Assembly: GCF_000559085.1 (NCBI RefSeq) | Contig: NZ_JALN02000001.1 | Coordinates: forward strand, 4,092,001-4,156,000 | Direction: 5' to 3' | DNA length: 64,000 nucleotides | DNA from: Mycolicibacterium aromaticivorans JS19b1 = JCM 16368 | Lineage (GTDB): Bacteria; Actinomycetota; Actinomycetes; Mycobacteriales; Mycobacteriaceae | Shown: in pieces, positions 43,612 to 52,823 of the stretch | Numbering within the stretch: position 1 is the first letter of the stretch | Layout: the number at the start of each line of letters is the position of its first letter | The notes under the pieces: model-generated | What the model was told of the DNA's origin: nothing | Seen by the model: only the letters and a program-made list of their open reading frames with translations | Database searches by the model: none | Translations under genes and position numbers: made by a program

Positions 43612-45600
43612 TCACGACGAGAGCCCGTCGCGGAGCCGCTGAAGTGCCTGCTTGACGCGCTCGGGATCGGAGGTCGGCCAAAATGGCGGCAACGACGCCC
43701 GCAGGTAGCCACCGTAGCGAGCGGTCGCCATCCGTGAGTCCAATACCGCCACGACGCCCCGGTCGTCGGCGCGACGCAGCAACCGGCCGGCCCCCTGCGC
43801 GAGGAGCAGGGCGGCATGGGCGGCGGCGACCGTCATGAACCCGTTGCCGCCCCGCGCGGCGACGGCTCGCTGCCGCGCAGTCAGCAGCGGGTCGTCGGGG
43901 CGGGGGAACGGGATGCGGTCGATGAGCACCAGCGACAGCGACGGCCCCGGCACGTCGACGCCTTGCCACAGCGACAGCGTGCCGAACAGTGACGTCTCGA
44001 GATCGGCGGCGAATTTCTCGACCAGCGCCGCGGTGTTGTCGTCCCCTTGGCAGAGGATCGGGGTGTCGATCCGGGCCCGCAGCGCCTCGGTCGCCGCCTT
44101 GGCGGCGCGCATCGACGAGAACAGCCCCAGGGTGCGTCCGCCGGCTGCCTCGATGAGCCCGGCGATCTCGTCGACCTGTTGTGGGGAGCCTGCGGAATCG
44201 CGGCCCGGTGGCGGCAGATGCGCGGCGACGTACAGGATCCCGGACTTGGCGTGCTCGAACGGGGAGCCGACATCCAATCCGGTCCACTTCGGCCCGTCGC
44301 CGAGCCCCCAGGAGCCCGCCATCGCGTCGAACGAACCGCCGACGGTCAGGGTGGCTGAGGTCAAAATCGTTGTCGCACTGTCGAACAGGCGGGTGCGCAG
44401 CAAACCGGCCACCGACAGCGGCGCCACTCGCAACACCGGCCTCCGGGTTCCTCGTATCTCCTCCTGGTCCAGCCACACCACCTCGGTGCGGTTCGGGATG
44501 GCCGGGACGAACGAATCCAGCACCCGCGAGGCCGCATCGGCGATCTCGGTCAGTGCCGCGATCGCCTCGTTGCGCGCCGCAGCGGCCTTCGGGTCCTTCG
44601 GCGCCGGATCGATGTCACCCCGGGCGGCGGTGGCCGCATCCCGCAATGCGGTCAGGTAGGTGGCCAACTCGTCGTCGAGGTGATCGAGCCGGCCCGGCTG
44701 CGCGTCGTGAATCGCCGAGGAGAACGTCGCCACCGCCGCGTCCATCCGCTGAACCAGCGCCGGGCTGACCAGTCGGGAGATCCGCCGGACGGCCACCCCC
44801 AGCGGGGCGGGGGTCAGTTCACCGGTGGCCACCGAGGTCACCCGGTCCACCAGTTCATGGGCCTCGTCGACCACCAGATATTCGTGTTCGGGCAGCACCG
44901 CGGCGTCGGCGATCGCATCGATTGCCAGCAGCGCATGGTTGGTGACGATGACCTCGGCGCGGCCTGCCTCGCCGCGCGCCCGTTCGGAGAAGCAGTCGGT
45001 GCCGTACGGGCAGCGCGCCATGCCGAGGCATTCCCGGGCCGAGACGCTGACCTGCGACCAGGACCGGTCGGGCACACCCGGCGTCAGCTCGTCACGATCG
45101 CCGGTCTCAGTCGACGATGCCCACGCCGTCAACCGCGCGACGTCACGGCCCAGCGCGCTCGCCGCGACGGGCTCGAACAGCTCCTCCTGCGAGGCGTCGC
45201 CGGACTCGTCCGCGCTGCCGTTGTGAATCTTGTTCAGACACAGATAGTTTCGACGTCCTTTCAGCAACGCGAACTTGGGCCGCCGAGGCAGTGCGGGTGC
45301 CAGCGCGTCGACCAGCCTGGGCAGATCGCGGTCGACGAGCTGGCGTTGCAGCGCGATGGTCGCCGTGGACACCACAACGGGCGACCCCTCCGACACCGCG
45401 CGGGCGATGGACGGGATCAGGTAGGCCAGCGACTTGCCGGTTCCGGTGCCGGCCTGCACCGCCAGATGCTCGCCCTCGGCGAAGGCGTTGGTGACCGCCT
45501 CGGCCATCTGCACCTGGCCGGGGCGCTCGGCGCCGCCGAGTGCGGACACCGCCAATGCCAGTAACTCGGTGACCGGCGGCACGTCGCTGTCGTCGCTCAC
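43612..45600 (-). CDS. dinG: DinG/XPD-family ATP-dependent DNA helicase
   Basis: 662 residues. 5'-3' superfamily 2 helicase that unwinds DNA and R-loops. Walker A is QAGTGTGKSLAYL (residues 49-61) and the DEAH box is VVDEAHELVDR. Four cysteines between them (one in NYLCLNK, three in ARECLGMARCPYGTDCF) fit the iron-sulfur cluster site of XPD-like helicases. C-terminal motifs include LWQGVDVPGPSL and QGAGRLLRR. GTG start overlapping the pncB stop. Equivalent to Rv1329c. Confidence 0.94.
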   Translation of the reverse strand: MSDDSDVPPVTELLALAVSALGGAERPGQVQMAEAVTNAFAEGEHLAVQAGTGTGKSLAYLIPSIARAVSEGSPVVVSTATIALQRQLVDRDLPRLVDALAPALPRRPKFALLKGRRNYLCLNKIHNGSADESGDASQEELFEPVAASALGRDVARLTAWASSTETGDRDELTPGVPDRSWSQVSVSARECLGMARCPYGTDCFSERARGEAGRAEVIVTNHALLAIDAIADAAVLPEHEYLVVDEAHELVDRVTSVATGELTPAPLGVAVRRISRLVSPALVQRMDAAVATFSSAIHDAQPGRLDHLDDELATYLTALRDAATAARGDIDPAPKDPKAAAARNEAIAALTEIADAASRVLDSFVPAIPNRTEVVWLDQEEIRGTRRPVLRVAPLSVAGLLRTRLFDSATTILTSATLTVGGSFDAMAGSWGLGDGPKWTGLDVGSPFEHAKSGILYVAAHLPPPGRDSAGSPQQVDEIAGLIEAAGGRTLGLFSSMRAAKAATEALRARIDTPILCQGDDNTAALVEKFAADLETSLFGTLSLWQGVDVPGPSLSLVLIDRIPFPRPDDPLLTARQRAVAARGGNGFMTVAAAHAALLLAQGAGRLLRRADDRGVVAVLDSRMATARYGGYLRASLPPFWPTSDPERVKQALQRLRDGLSS

Positions 45601-46892
45601 CGTGGCCGCACCGGCACCTGTCGGGTCGGGATCGCCGGCTCGCCCTGCGACAGGGCCAAGCCTTCCCAGGGCAGGCTGCGCAGCCCGCGCACCACCAACG
45701 CGCGCGCGGCGGCCAGATCGGCTGATGCCAACGGCTGCCCGGCGCGCACCAGCGGCACGGTCAGAACCCGCGCCGGCTCGGTCACCTCGGGCGCCGTGGC
45801 CACCGGGTGGATGACCTCCTCGGTGACCGTCCCGGTCGGCCGGGACAGCCGCAGCGCGGCCTTGCGTCCGCCGTGAGACTCCTTGCGGCTGCTGCGTTTC
45901 TGAACGGGGATGCCGTCGACCTCGACGAGCTTGTAGACCATGCTCGCGGTCGGGGCACCCGAGCCGGTGGCCACCGAGGTTCCGACGCCGTAGGTGTTGA
46001 CCGGGTCGGCGCGCAGCGCAGCGATCGAGAATTCGTCGAGGTCACCCGACACCACGATCTCGGTGCCGGTGGCGCCCAGGTCGTCGAGTTGTGCGCGCAC
46101 CCGGCGGGCGAGCACCCCGAGGTCGCCGGAGTCGATGCGCACGGCGCCGAGACCGGGTCCGGCGACCTCGACCGCGTTGGCCACCCCCGCCGTCACGTCG
46201 TAGGTGTCGACCAGCAGGGTGGTCCCCACCCCCAATGCGTCGACCTGCGCACGGAACGCCGCCTGCTCGTCAGGTCCCGCTGAGGTGGTGTGCAGCATCG
46301 TGAACGCATGCGCGCTGGTGCCCATCGCCGGGATGCCGTAGCGGCGGTTGGCTTCGAGGTTGGATGTGCCGGCGAAACCGGCGATGTAGGCCGCGCGGGC
46401 CGCCGCCACCGCCGCCTGTTCGTGGGTGCGGCGCGAGCCCATCTCGATCAGCGGGCGACCGGCCGCCGCGCTGACCATCCGCGCGGCCGCAGAGGCGATT
46501 GCGGTGTCGTGGTTGAAGATCGACAGCGCCAGCGTCTCCAGCAACACGCACTCGGCGAAGGTGCCGGTGACCGACAGGACGGGGGAGCCGGGGAAGTACA
46601 GCTCGCCCTCGGCGTAGCCGTCGACATCACCGGTGAACCGGAAGTCCCGCAGATAGTCCAGCGTCGCGTCGTCGAGGAAGGACCGCAGGGGGGCCAGGGC
46701 GTCGTCGTCGAAGATGAACTCGCCCAACGCTTCCAGAAATCGCCCGGTGCCCGCGACCACGCCGTAGCGGCGGCCGTCCGGTAGGCGGCGGGCAAACACC
46801 TCGAAGGTGGTCCGGCGCTCGGCGGAACCGTCGCGCAGCGCGGCGGCGAGCATGGTCAACTCGTACTTGTCCGTCAGCAGGGCGGCGGTCAC
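45597..46892 (-). CDS. pncB: Nicotinate phosphoribosyltransferase
   Basis: 431 residues. It converts nicotinate and PRPP to nicotinate mononucleotide in the Preiss-Handler NAD pathway. Family landmarks are TDKYELTM at the N-terminus, GSRRTHEQAA, GTSAHAFTM (the histidine that is phosphorylated), VDTYD and RIDSGDLG. Upstream of and overlapping dinG, as pncB1 in M. tuberculosis. Confidence 0.95.
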   Translation of the reverse strand: MTAALLTDKYELTMLAAALRDGSAERRTTFEVFARRLPDGRRYGVVAGTGRFLEALGEFIFDDDALAPLRSFLDDATLDYLRDFRFTGDVDGYAEGELYFPGSPVLSVTGTFAECVLLETLALSIFNHDTAIASAAARMVSAAAGRPLIEMGSRRTHEQAAVAAARAAYIAGFAGTSNLEANRRYGIPAMGTSAHAFTMLHTTSAGPDEQAAFRAQVDALGVGTTLLVDTYDVTAGVANAVEVAGPGLGAVRIDSGDLGVLARRVRAQLDDLGATGTEIVVSGDLDEFSIAALRADPVNTYGVGTSVATGSGAPTASMVYKLVEVDGIPVQKRSSRKESHGGRKAALRLSRPTGTVTEEVIHPVATAPEVTEPARVLTVPLVRAGQPLASADLAAARALVVRGLRSLPWEGLALSQGEPAIPTRQVPVRPR

Positions 46893-46978
46893 AGCGCAAC
46901 CGTATCGGGCCCCCCGGCGGCCTGAATAGATTGCTCTTCCCCGAGGGGCTCATCGCCATGGCGTTTGGTCTCGCTCGC

Positions 46979-46984
46979 TATCCT
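46979..46984 (+). promoter_or_regulatory. Candidate -10 element for leaderless clpS
   Basis: TATCCT ends 7 nt before the ATG at 46992, with no ribosome site in between. Confidence 0.4.
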
Positions 46985-46991
46985 TGGTCGC

Positions 46992-47297
46992 ATGGGTTCG
47001 CAAGCAGCTCCGACCCGCCCGGACGCCAGCGGACAGCAACGCACTGAATCCGTCGCTGCCGTCGACACCCCCTGGGTGACGATCGTGTGGGATGACCCGG
47101 TGAATCTGATGAACTACGTGACCTACGTGTTCCAGAAGCTGTTCGGCTACAGCGAACCGCATGCCACCAAGCTCATGCTGCAGGTCCACAACGAGGGCAA
47201 GGCGGTGGTCTCCGCCGGGAGCCGCGAGTCCATGGAGGTCGACGTGTCCAAACTGCATGCCGCCGGTTTGTGGGCGACCATGCAGCAGGACCGCTGA
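46992..47297 (+). CDS. clpS: ATP-dependent Clp protease adaptor ClpS
   Basis: 101 residues. It delivers N-degron substrates to ClpC-ClpP. Binding-pocket residues are in [11 protein letters not shown] and the [13 protein letters not shown] helix, with the flexible N-terminal tail. It is followed 4 nt later by the DUF2017 gene, as in M. tuberculosis. Confidence 0.95.
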   Translation: MGSQAAPTRPDASGQQRTESVAAVDTPWVTIVWDDPVNLMNYVTYVFQKLFGYSEPHATKLMLQVHNEGKAVVSAGSRESMEVDVSKLHAAGLWATMQQDR

Positions 47298-47301
47298 CGG
47301 C

Positions 47302-47889
47302 GTGCGCAAATGGAAGCGGGTCGACACCGCTGAGGGTCCTCGGTTCCGCTCGGCGCTGGCCCCGCATGAGGCTGCGCTGTTGAAGAACATGGTCGCCTCG
47401 GTGCAGGGCATGCTCGACGAGCGGGAGGCGGCGACGCCGTCGGATCCGTTGGAGCAGATCACCGGAATCCGGGCCGGCAACCCGCAGCCGCCCGACGACA
47501 CGACGATGCGGCGCCTGTTGCCCGACTTCTTCAAGCCCCAGCGTGATCATCCGGCCGGCTCCGCGGCCGCCGAGAGCCTCAACGGTGCGCTGCGCAGTCT
47601 GCACGAGCCGGACATCATTGATGCCAAAAGGTCTGCAGCGCAACGTCTTTTGGACACCCTTCCGGATGGTGGGGGCCGGTTCGAGATCACCGAAGACGAC
47701 GCCAACGCCTGGGTCTCCGCCGTGAACGACGTCCGGTTGGCGCTGGGCGCGATGCTCGAGATCGGCCCGGAGGGTCCCGACCGTCTGCCGACCGACCATC
47801 CGCTGGCGGGGCACCTCGACGTCTATCAGTGGCTCACGGTGTTGCAGGAGTATCTGGTGCTCGGCCTGATGGGTAAGCCGATCCGATGA
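47302..47889 (+). CDS. DUF2017 protein (Rv1332 type)
   Basis: 195 residues, all helical by appearance, with conserved ALAPHEAALLKNMVASV and DVYQWLTVLQEYLVLGLMG. It is always found next to clpS in actinobacteria as far as I recall, suggesting a role with ClpS-dependent proteolysis; some databases call it a putative transcriptional regulator without a visible DNA-binding motif. GTG start at 47302. Confidence 0.85.
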   Translation: MRKWKRVDTAEGPRFRSALAPHEAALLKNMVASVQGMLDEREAATPSDPLEQITGIRAGNPQPPDDTTMRRLLPDFFKPQRDHPAGSAAAESLNGALRSLHEPDIIDAKRSAAQRLLDTLPDGGGRFEITEDDANAWVSAVNDVRLALGAMLEIGPEGPDRLPTDHPLAGHLDVYQWLTVLQEYLVLGLMGKPIR

Positions 47890-47908
47890 CGAAGGGCGGC
47901 CCCGTCCG

Positions 47909-48943
47909 ATGAACACCGGGTCGATCGCCGACGTCGCAGGCATCCTGGTCGGTCACCACCACCGCCTCGACGACGATGCCAGCCTCGGCTCGGGCTGGGC
48001 GTGCGGGACCACCGTGATCGTTGCGCCACCCGGAACCGTCGGCGCCGTCGACGTTCGCGGCGGCGCGCCCGGCAGCCGCGAGACCGACCTGCTCGACCCG
48101 GCCAACAGCGTCCGCCACGTCGACGCCGTCGTGCTCACCGGCGGCAGCGCCTACGGTCTGGCCGCCGCCGATGGTGTGATGACCTGGCTGGAGGAGCAGG
48201 GCCGCGGGGTTGCGATGGACGGTGGCGTCGTCCCGATCGTGCCGGCCGCGGTGATCTTCGACCTGCCGGTCGGCGGCTGGGCGTGCAGGCCCACTGCCGA
48301 GTTCGGCTACGCGGCGGCGAGCTCAGCCGGTGCGGAGGTGGCGGTGGGGACCGTCGGAGCGGGTGTCGGCGCTCGTGCCGCGGTGCTCAAGGGCGGTGTC
48401 GGTACCGCGTCGATCACCCTCGAATCCGGGGTGACGGTCGGGGCGATCGTCGTCGTCAACAGTGCGGGCAACGTCGTCGACCCGGCCACCGGGCTGCCGT
48501 GGATGAGCCACCTCGTCGCGGAGTTCGGGCTGGTCGCGCCGCCTGCCGAGCAGATCGCCGCACTCGCAGCGCTCGACAAGGAGTCCAGCCCGCTCAACAC
48601 CACCATCGCCGTCGTCGCCACCGACGCGGCGCTGTCACCGGCCGGGTGCCGGCGCTTCGCGGTCGCTGCCCAGGACGGCCTGGCGCACACCATCCGCCCC
48701 GCGCACACCCCGCTGGACGGCGACACCGTCTTCGCGCTGGCCACCGGCGCGCTCGAGCTGCAGCCCGACCCCGATACGCCGGCGTCGATGGCGCCGGAGA
48801 CCAAGCCACTCGCGGCGATCGGCGCGGCCGGGGCGGACTGTCTGGCGCGGGCCGTGCTGGTCGCGGTGTTCGGGGCTCGGTCGGCGGCCGGCGTGCCGAC
48901 CTACCGCGAGGTGGTTCCGGGGGCGTTCGGCGTCGGTGCCTGA
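47909..48943 (+). CDS. P1 (S58/DmpA-like) family peptidase or amide hydrolase
   Basis: 344 residues. An N-terminal-nucleophile hydrolase that activates by self-cleavage at N230-T231 (SPLNTTIAVVATD), giving two chains. Other family segments are VLTGGSAYGLAAADGV and VGGWACRPTAEFGYAA. Relatives hydrolyse D-aminopeptides or 6-aminohexanoate oligomers; the mycobacterial substrate is unknown. Equivalent to Rv1333. In M. tuberculosis the mec-cysO-cysM genes follow; here the rhomboid gene follows after 102 nt. Confidence 0.9.
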   Translation: MNTGSIADVAGILVGHHHRLDDDASLGSGWACGTTVIVAPPGTVGAVDVRGGAPGSRETDLLDPANSVRHVDAVVLTGGSAYGLAAADGVMTWLEEQGRGVAMDGGVVPIVPAAVIFDLPVGGWACRPTAEFGYAAASSAGAEVAVGTVGAGVGARAAVLKGGVGTASITLESGVTVGAIVVVNSAGNVVDPATGLPWMSHLVAEFGLVAPPAEQIAALAALDKESSPLNTTIAVVATDAALSPAGCRRFAVAAQDGLAHTIRPAHTPLDGDTVFALATGALELQPDPDTPASMAPETKPLAAIGAAGADCLARAVLVAVFGARSAAGVPTYREVVPGAFGVGA

Positions 48944-49001
48944 CCCGAGCTCGCCGCCCGCGGAAGTGCTCCACCGGTAGCCTGGACGGAGCCGAGTAGG
49001 C

Positions 49002-49016
49002 GCTGGCAAGGCCAGC
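49002..49016 (+). other. Hairpin in the rhomboid 5' leader
   Basis: GCTGGC-AAG-GCCAGC is a perfect 6-bp stem. An outer pairing CGGAG/CTCCG (near 48987 and 49016-49020) can enclose it. A TAGCCT hexamer at about 48978 could be the -10. Confidence 0.35.
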
Positions 49017-49045
49017 TCCGGGCGTAGAAGAGGTATCAGGCACAG

Positions 49046-49714
49046 ATGAACCAGCCGTTGGGTTATCCGGCGACTCCGCCGCAGCCCAAGAAGCCCCCGG
49101 CGTGGAAGGTCGGCGGCGCCGCCATCCTGTCGTTCGTTGCGCTGCTCTACGTCATCGAGATCGTCGATCAGCTCTCGGGGCACTCGCTGGACCGCAACGG
49201 CATCCGGCCACTGGAAACCGACGGCCTGTGGGGCATCGTCTTCTCGCCATTGCTGCACGCCAGCTGGCAACACCTGGCCGCCAACACCGTGCCGGCCCTG
49301 GTGCTCGGCTTCCTGGTGACGCTGACCGGGTTGGCGCGATTCGTCTGGGCCACCGCGATCATCTGGATAGTCGGCGGATTCGGAACCTGGCTGATCGGAA
49401 ACGTCGGCTGTGGCCTGGAGACCAACCACATCGGCGCCTCCGGACTGATCTTCGGCTGGCTGACCTTCCTGTTGGTCTTCGGCTTCTTCACCAGGCACCT
49501 CTGGTGGATCGTCACCGGGATCGTGGTGCTGTTCGTCTACGGCGGCGTGCTGTGGGGGGCCATGCCGGAATTGACCACCTGCGGCGGGGTGTCCTGGCAG
49601 GGCCACCTGTGCGGCGCGATCGCCGGCGTACTGGCCGCCTACTGGCTGTCCGGTCCGGAACGCAAAGCGCGGGAACGCAAGAACGCCGGCCAATTTCCCG
49701 GCCTGACGTCATGA
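49046..49714 (+). CDS. Rhomboid-family intramembrane serine protease
   Basis: 222 residues with six membrane segments. The catalytic pair is S132 ([10 protein letters not shown]) and H187 ([11 protein letters not shown]); the [11 protein letters not shown] helix supplies the conserved His and Asn of the oxyanion site. The short N-terminal cytoplasmic tail is Pro/Lys-rich. Its stop overlaps the murI ATG. Equivalent to Rv1337. Confidence 0.93.
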   Translation: MNQPLGYPATPPQPKKPPAWKVGGAAILSFVALLYVIEIVDQLSGHSLDRNGIRPLETDGLWGIVFSPLLHASWQHLAANTVPALVLGFLVTLTGLARFVWATAIIWIVGGFGTWLIGNVGCGLETNHIGASGLIFGWLTFLLVFGFFTRHLWWIVTGIVVLFVYGGVLWGAMPELTTCGGVSWQGHLCGAIAGVLAAYWLSGPERKARERKNAGQFPGLTS

Positions 49715-50532
49715 GCGACCGCTTCGCGCCGGTCGGCATCTTCGATTCCGGCGTGGGCGGGCTGACCGTCGCCCGCTCGATCATCGACCAGCTGCCCGAC
49801 GAGGACATCATCTATGTCGGCGACACCGGCAACGGCCCCTACGGCCCGCTGACCATTCCCGAGGTTCGGGCGAACGCACTGGCGATCGGCGACGACCTCG
49901 TCGAGCGCGGCGTGAAAGCCCTCGTCATCGCCTGCAACACCGCGTCGTCAGCCTGCCTGCGCGATGCGCGGGAACGCTACGACGTGCCGGTCGTCGAGGT
50001 GATTCTGCCCGCCGTGCGGCGCGCGGTCGCCACCACGCGCACGGGACGCATCGGGGTCATCGGCACCCAGGCCACTATCGCGTCCGGGGCCTACCAGGAC
50101 GCGTTCGCGGCGGCGCGCGACGTCGAGGTGGCGGCGGTGGCGTGCCCGCGGTTCGTCGACTTCGTCGAGCGCGGCGTCACAAGCGGCCGGCAGGTGCTCA
50201 ACCTGGCCGAGGGGTATCTGGAGCCGCTCCAGCGCGCGCAGGTCGACACCTTGGTGTTGGGCTGCACGCATTACCCGTTGCTGTCCGGGCTGATCCAGCT
50301 GGCGATGGGAGATTCGGTCACGCTGGTGTCCAGTGCCGAGGAGACGGCCAAAGACTTGCTGAAGGTTTTGACCGAGCGCGATCTGCTGCGCCCGCACGAG
50401 GCGCCGGCGGCGACCCGGCTGTTCGAGGCGACGGGTGATCCCGAGGCGTTCACCGCCCTGGCGGCGCGCTTCCTGGGTCCGGCGATAACCGGCGTCAACC
50501 CTGTTCACCGTCACGTCTCGGCGACAACGTGA
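49711..50532 (+). CDS. murI: Glutamate racemase
   Basis: 273 residues. It makes D-glutamate for peptidoglycan. Two catalytic cysteines are C75 (IACNTASS) and C185 (LGCTHYPLL), with [10 protein letters not shown] at the N-terminus and the substrate loop GDTGNGPYG (GDTxxxPYG). Start overlaps the rhomboid stop. Confidence 0.97.
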   Translation: MSDRFAPVGIFDSGVGGLTVARSIIDQLPDEDIIYVGDTGNGPYGPLTIPEVRANALAIGDDLVERGVKALVIACNTASSACLRDARERYDVPVVEVILPAVRRAVATTRTGRIGVIGTQATIASGAYQDAFAAARDVEVAAVACPRFVDFVERGVTSGRQVLNLAEGYLEPLQRAQVDTLVLGCTHYPLLSGLIQLAMGDSVTLVSSAEETAKDLLKVLTERDLLRPHEAPAATRLFEATGDPEAFTALAARFLGPAITGVNPVHRHVSATT

Positions 50533-50589
50533 TTCTCTCTGACAAACCCGTCATGTTTTCCTCGTGTGGCAACCGGGCATGGCAAGCTG

Positions 50590-51363
50590 GTGGCTGTGCG
50601 AATCACCGTCCTCGGTTGCTCCGGCAGTGTTGTCGGGCCTGATTCGCCGGCGTCCGGCTACCTGCTGACGGCACCGGACACACCGCCGCTCGTCCTCGAT
50701 TTCGGTGGCGGAGTGCTCGGCGCGCTGCAGCGCTACGCCGACCCCAACGAGGTGCACGTTCTGCTGTCGCACCTGCACGCCGACCACTGCCTGGATCTGC
50801 CCGGCTTGTTCGTATGGCGTCGCTACCACCCGAGCCCGGCCCGGGGCCGCGGCATCATGTACGGGCCGAGTGACACCTGGACGCGGCTGGCGGCGGCGTC
50901 GTCGCCGCTCGGGGGCGAGCTCGACGACTTCTCCGACATCTTCGACATCCGCCACTGGCAGGACAACCAGCCCGTGCAATTCGGCGCCCTGACCGTGGTG
51001 CCGCGGCTGGTGACCCATCCGACGGAGTCGTTCGGTATGCGCATCACCGACCCGTCCGGCGCTACCCTGGTCTACAGCGGCGACACCGGCGTGTGCGAGT
51101 CACTAGTCGAATTGGCAAGGGGTGCAGACGTTTTTCTGTGCGAGGCATCGTGGACCCACGCACCGGAGCGGCCGCCGCATCTTCATCTGTCAGGCACCGA
51201 GGCCGGCCGGATGGCTAAGCGTGCCGGCGTCGGCGAACTGCTGCTGACCCACATCCCGCCGTGGACGTCACGGGAGGACGTGATCTCCGAGGCCAAGGCC
51301 GAGTTCGACGGTCCGGTGCACGCCGTGGTGTGCGGGGAGGCCATTGACGTTCGTCGGCACTGA
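50590..51363 (+). CDS. Metallo-beta-lactamase-fold cyclic nucleotide phosphodiesterase (Rv1339 homologue)
   Basis: 257 residues. The metal motif is H61-x-H63-x-D65-H66 ([14 protein letters not shown]) with further His in VTHPTES and LTHIPPW. Rv1339 of M. tuberculosis has been described as an atypical class II phosphodiesterase that degrades cAMP; this protein is very similar, so the same role is likely. I chose the GTG at 50590 by comparison with that protein. It sits between murI and rph. Confidence 0.88.
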   Translation: MAVRITVLGCSGSVVGPDSPASGYLLTAPDTPPLVLDFGGGVLGALQRYADPNEVHVLLSHLHADHCLDLPGLFVWRRYHPSPARGRGIMYGPSDTWTRLAAASSPLGGELDDFSDIFDIRHWQDNQPVQFGALTVVPRLVTHPTESFGMRITDPSGATLVYSGDTGVCESLVELARGADVFLCEASWTHAPERPPHLHLSGTEAGRMAKRAGVGELLLTHIPPWTSREDVISEAKAEFDGPVHAVVCGEAIDVRRH

Positions 51364-51369
51364 CGCCGA

Positions 51370-51375
51370 TAGGGT
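51370..51375 (+). promoter_or_regulatory. Candidate -10 element for leaderless rph
   Basis: TAGGGT ends 7 nt before the GTG at 51383; no ribosome site is present. Confidence 0.4.
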
Positions 51376-51382
51376 CTTTCTC

Positions 51383-52162
51383 GTGTCCCGACGACAAGAC
51401 GGCAGGCTTGACGACGAGCTGCGCCCGGTCACGATCACCCGTGGCTTCACGTCCCATCCGGCCGGCTCGGTGCTCGTCGCCTTTGGCGAGACCCGGGTCA
51501 TGTGCACGGCCAGCGTCACCGACGGGGTGCCGCGCTGGCGCAAGGGCTCCGGACTGGGCTGGCTGACCGCCGAGTACGCGATGTTGCCCGGGGCCACGCA
51601 CACCCGGTCCGATCGCGAATCGGTGAAGGGCCGCGTGGGCGGACGCACCCAGGAGATCAGTCGCCTGGTCGGACGCTCGCTGCGGGCGTGCATCGATCTG
51701 GCCGCGCTCGGCGAGAACACCATCGCGATCGACTGCGATGTGTTGCAAGCCGACGGCGGAACCCGCACCGCCGCGATCACCGGCGCCTACGTTGCGCTCT
51801 CCGATGCCGTCACGTACCTGGCGGCGGCAGGCAAACTGTCCGACCCACGCCCGCTGTCGTGTGCCATCGCGGCGGTCAGCGTCGGGGTGGTCGACGGCCG
51901 CGTTCGCGTCGACCTTCCCTACGAGGAGGACTCGCGCGCCGAGGTCGACATGAACATCGTCGCCACCGACACCGGAACACTTGTCGAGGTCCAGGGGACC
52001 GGGGAAGGTGCGACGTTCCCGCGTTCGACGCTCGACAAGATGCTCGATGCCGCCCTCGGTGCCTGCGAAACCTTGTTCGCCGTGCAGCGTGAAGCCTTGG
52101 CCCTGCCGTATCCCGGTGTGCTGCCCGAAGGTGGGCCGTCGAAGAAGGCTTTCGGGAGCTGA
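51383..52162 (+). CDS. rph: Ribonuclease PH
   Basis: 259 residues. Phosphorolytic 3'-5' exoribonuclease that trims tRNA 3' ends. Motifs are RPVTITRGF at the N-terminus, [21 protein letters not shown], the [17 protein letters not shown] active-site block and [14 protein letters not shown] start at 51383; the ATG-like upstream extension overlaps the phosphodiesterase gene. Confidence 0.95.
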   Translation: MSRRQDGRLDDELRPVTITRGFTSHPAGSVLVAFGETRVMCTASVTDGVPRWRKGSGLGWLTAEYAMLPGATHTRSDRESVKGRVGGRTQEISRLVGRSLRACIDLAALGENTIAIDCDVLQADGGTRTAAITGAYVALSDAVTYLAAAGKLSDPRPLSCAIAAVSVGVVDGRVRVDLPYEEDSRAEVDMNIVATDTGTLVEVQGTGEGATFPRSTLDKMLDAALGACETLFAVQREALALPYPGVLPEGGPSKKAFGS

Positions 52163-52163
52163 A

Positions 52164-52775
52164 CTGAACCGCGTACTCGTCGCCAGCCGCAACGCCAAGA
52201 AGCTGGCCGAACTGCGCCGGGTGCTCGACGCCGCCGGGCTGGTCGGGCTGACCCTGGTCTCACTCGACGATGTGCCGCCCTTCGACGAGGCGCCCGAAAC
52301 CGGCGCCACCTTCGAGGAGAATGCCCTGGCCAAGGCCCGCGACGGCTACACGGCGACCGGGCTGCCCACCGTCGCCGACGACTCGGGGCTGACGGTCGCC
52401 GCACTCAACGGGATGCCGGGGGTGCTCTCGGCACGCTGGGCCGGAACGCACGGCGAGGACGCCGCGAACAACGCGTTGCTACTGGCCCAGTTGCGCGACG
52501 TGCCCGACGAGCGGCGTTCGGCGGCGTTCGTGTCAGCGTGCGCACTGGTCTACGGTCCCGGGGCCGCCGACAGCGCAGTGGTGCGCGGCGAGTGGAACGG
52601 GGCGATCGCCCGGGAGCCGCGCGGTGCGGCCGGCTTCGGCTACGACCCGCTGTTCATTCCCGAGGGGGAGAGCCGCAGCGCTGCCGAGCTCAGCCCGGCG
52701 GAGAAGGACGCGGCGTCGCATCGCGGCCGGGCGCTGGCGTTGCTGATCCCGGCACTGAGTGCGCTGCTCAGCTGA
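52164..52775 (+). CDS. rdgB: Non-canonical purine NTP pyrophosphatase (RdgB/HAM1)
   Basis: 203 residues from a CTG codon. It hydrolyses ITP, dITP and XTP to keep them out of DNA and RNA. Motifs: substrate-binding ASRNAKKLAEL, TFEENALAKA, VADDSGLTV, GFGYDPLF and SHRGRAL. There is no ATG, GTG or TTG close to the conserved N-terminus. CTG 52164 has GGGAG 4-8 nt upstream and lies 1 nt after the rph stop. In-frame GTGs at 52116 and 52131 would add 11-16 basic residues and overlap rph. Confidence 0.92.
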   Translation: MNRVLVASRNAKKLAELRRVLDAAGLVGLTLVSLDDVPPFDEAPETGATFEENALAKARDGYTATGLPTVADDSGLTVAALNGMPGVLSARWAGTHGEDAANNALLLAQLRDVPDERRSAAFVSACALVYGPGAADSAVVRGEWNGAIAREPRGAAGFGYDPLFIPEGESRSAAELSPAEKDAASHRGRALALLIPALSALLS

Positions 52776-52811
52776 GTGGAACGAGATTTTCCTAGCGCAT
52801 CTAACCTGTGT

Positions 52812-52817
52812 CATGAT
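52812..52817 (+). promoter_or_regulatory. Candidate -10 element for the MFS gene
   Basis: CATGAT ends 6 nt before the GTG at 52824. Weak evidence. Confidence 0.3.
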
Positions 52818-52823
52818 GCTCGG

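Noticed and set aside
43538..44476. Upstream extension of the metallopeptidase frame
   Set aside because: It lies antisense to dinG, is low complexity (Arg/Gly/Pro), and the lipoprotein signal starts at 43537 with a good ribosome site.
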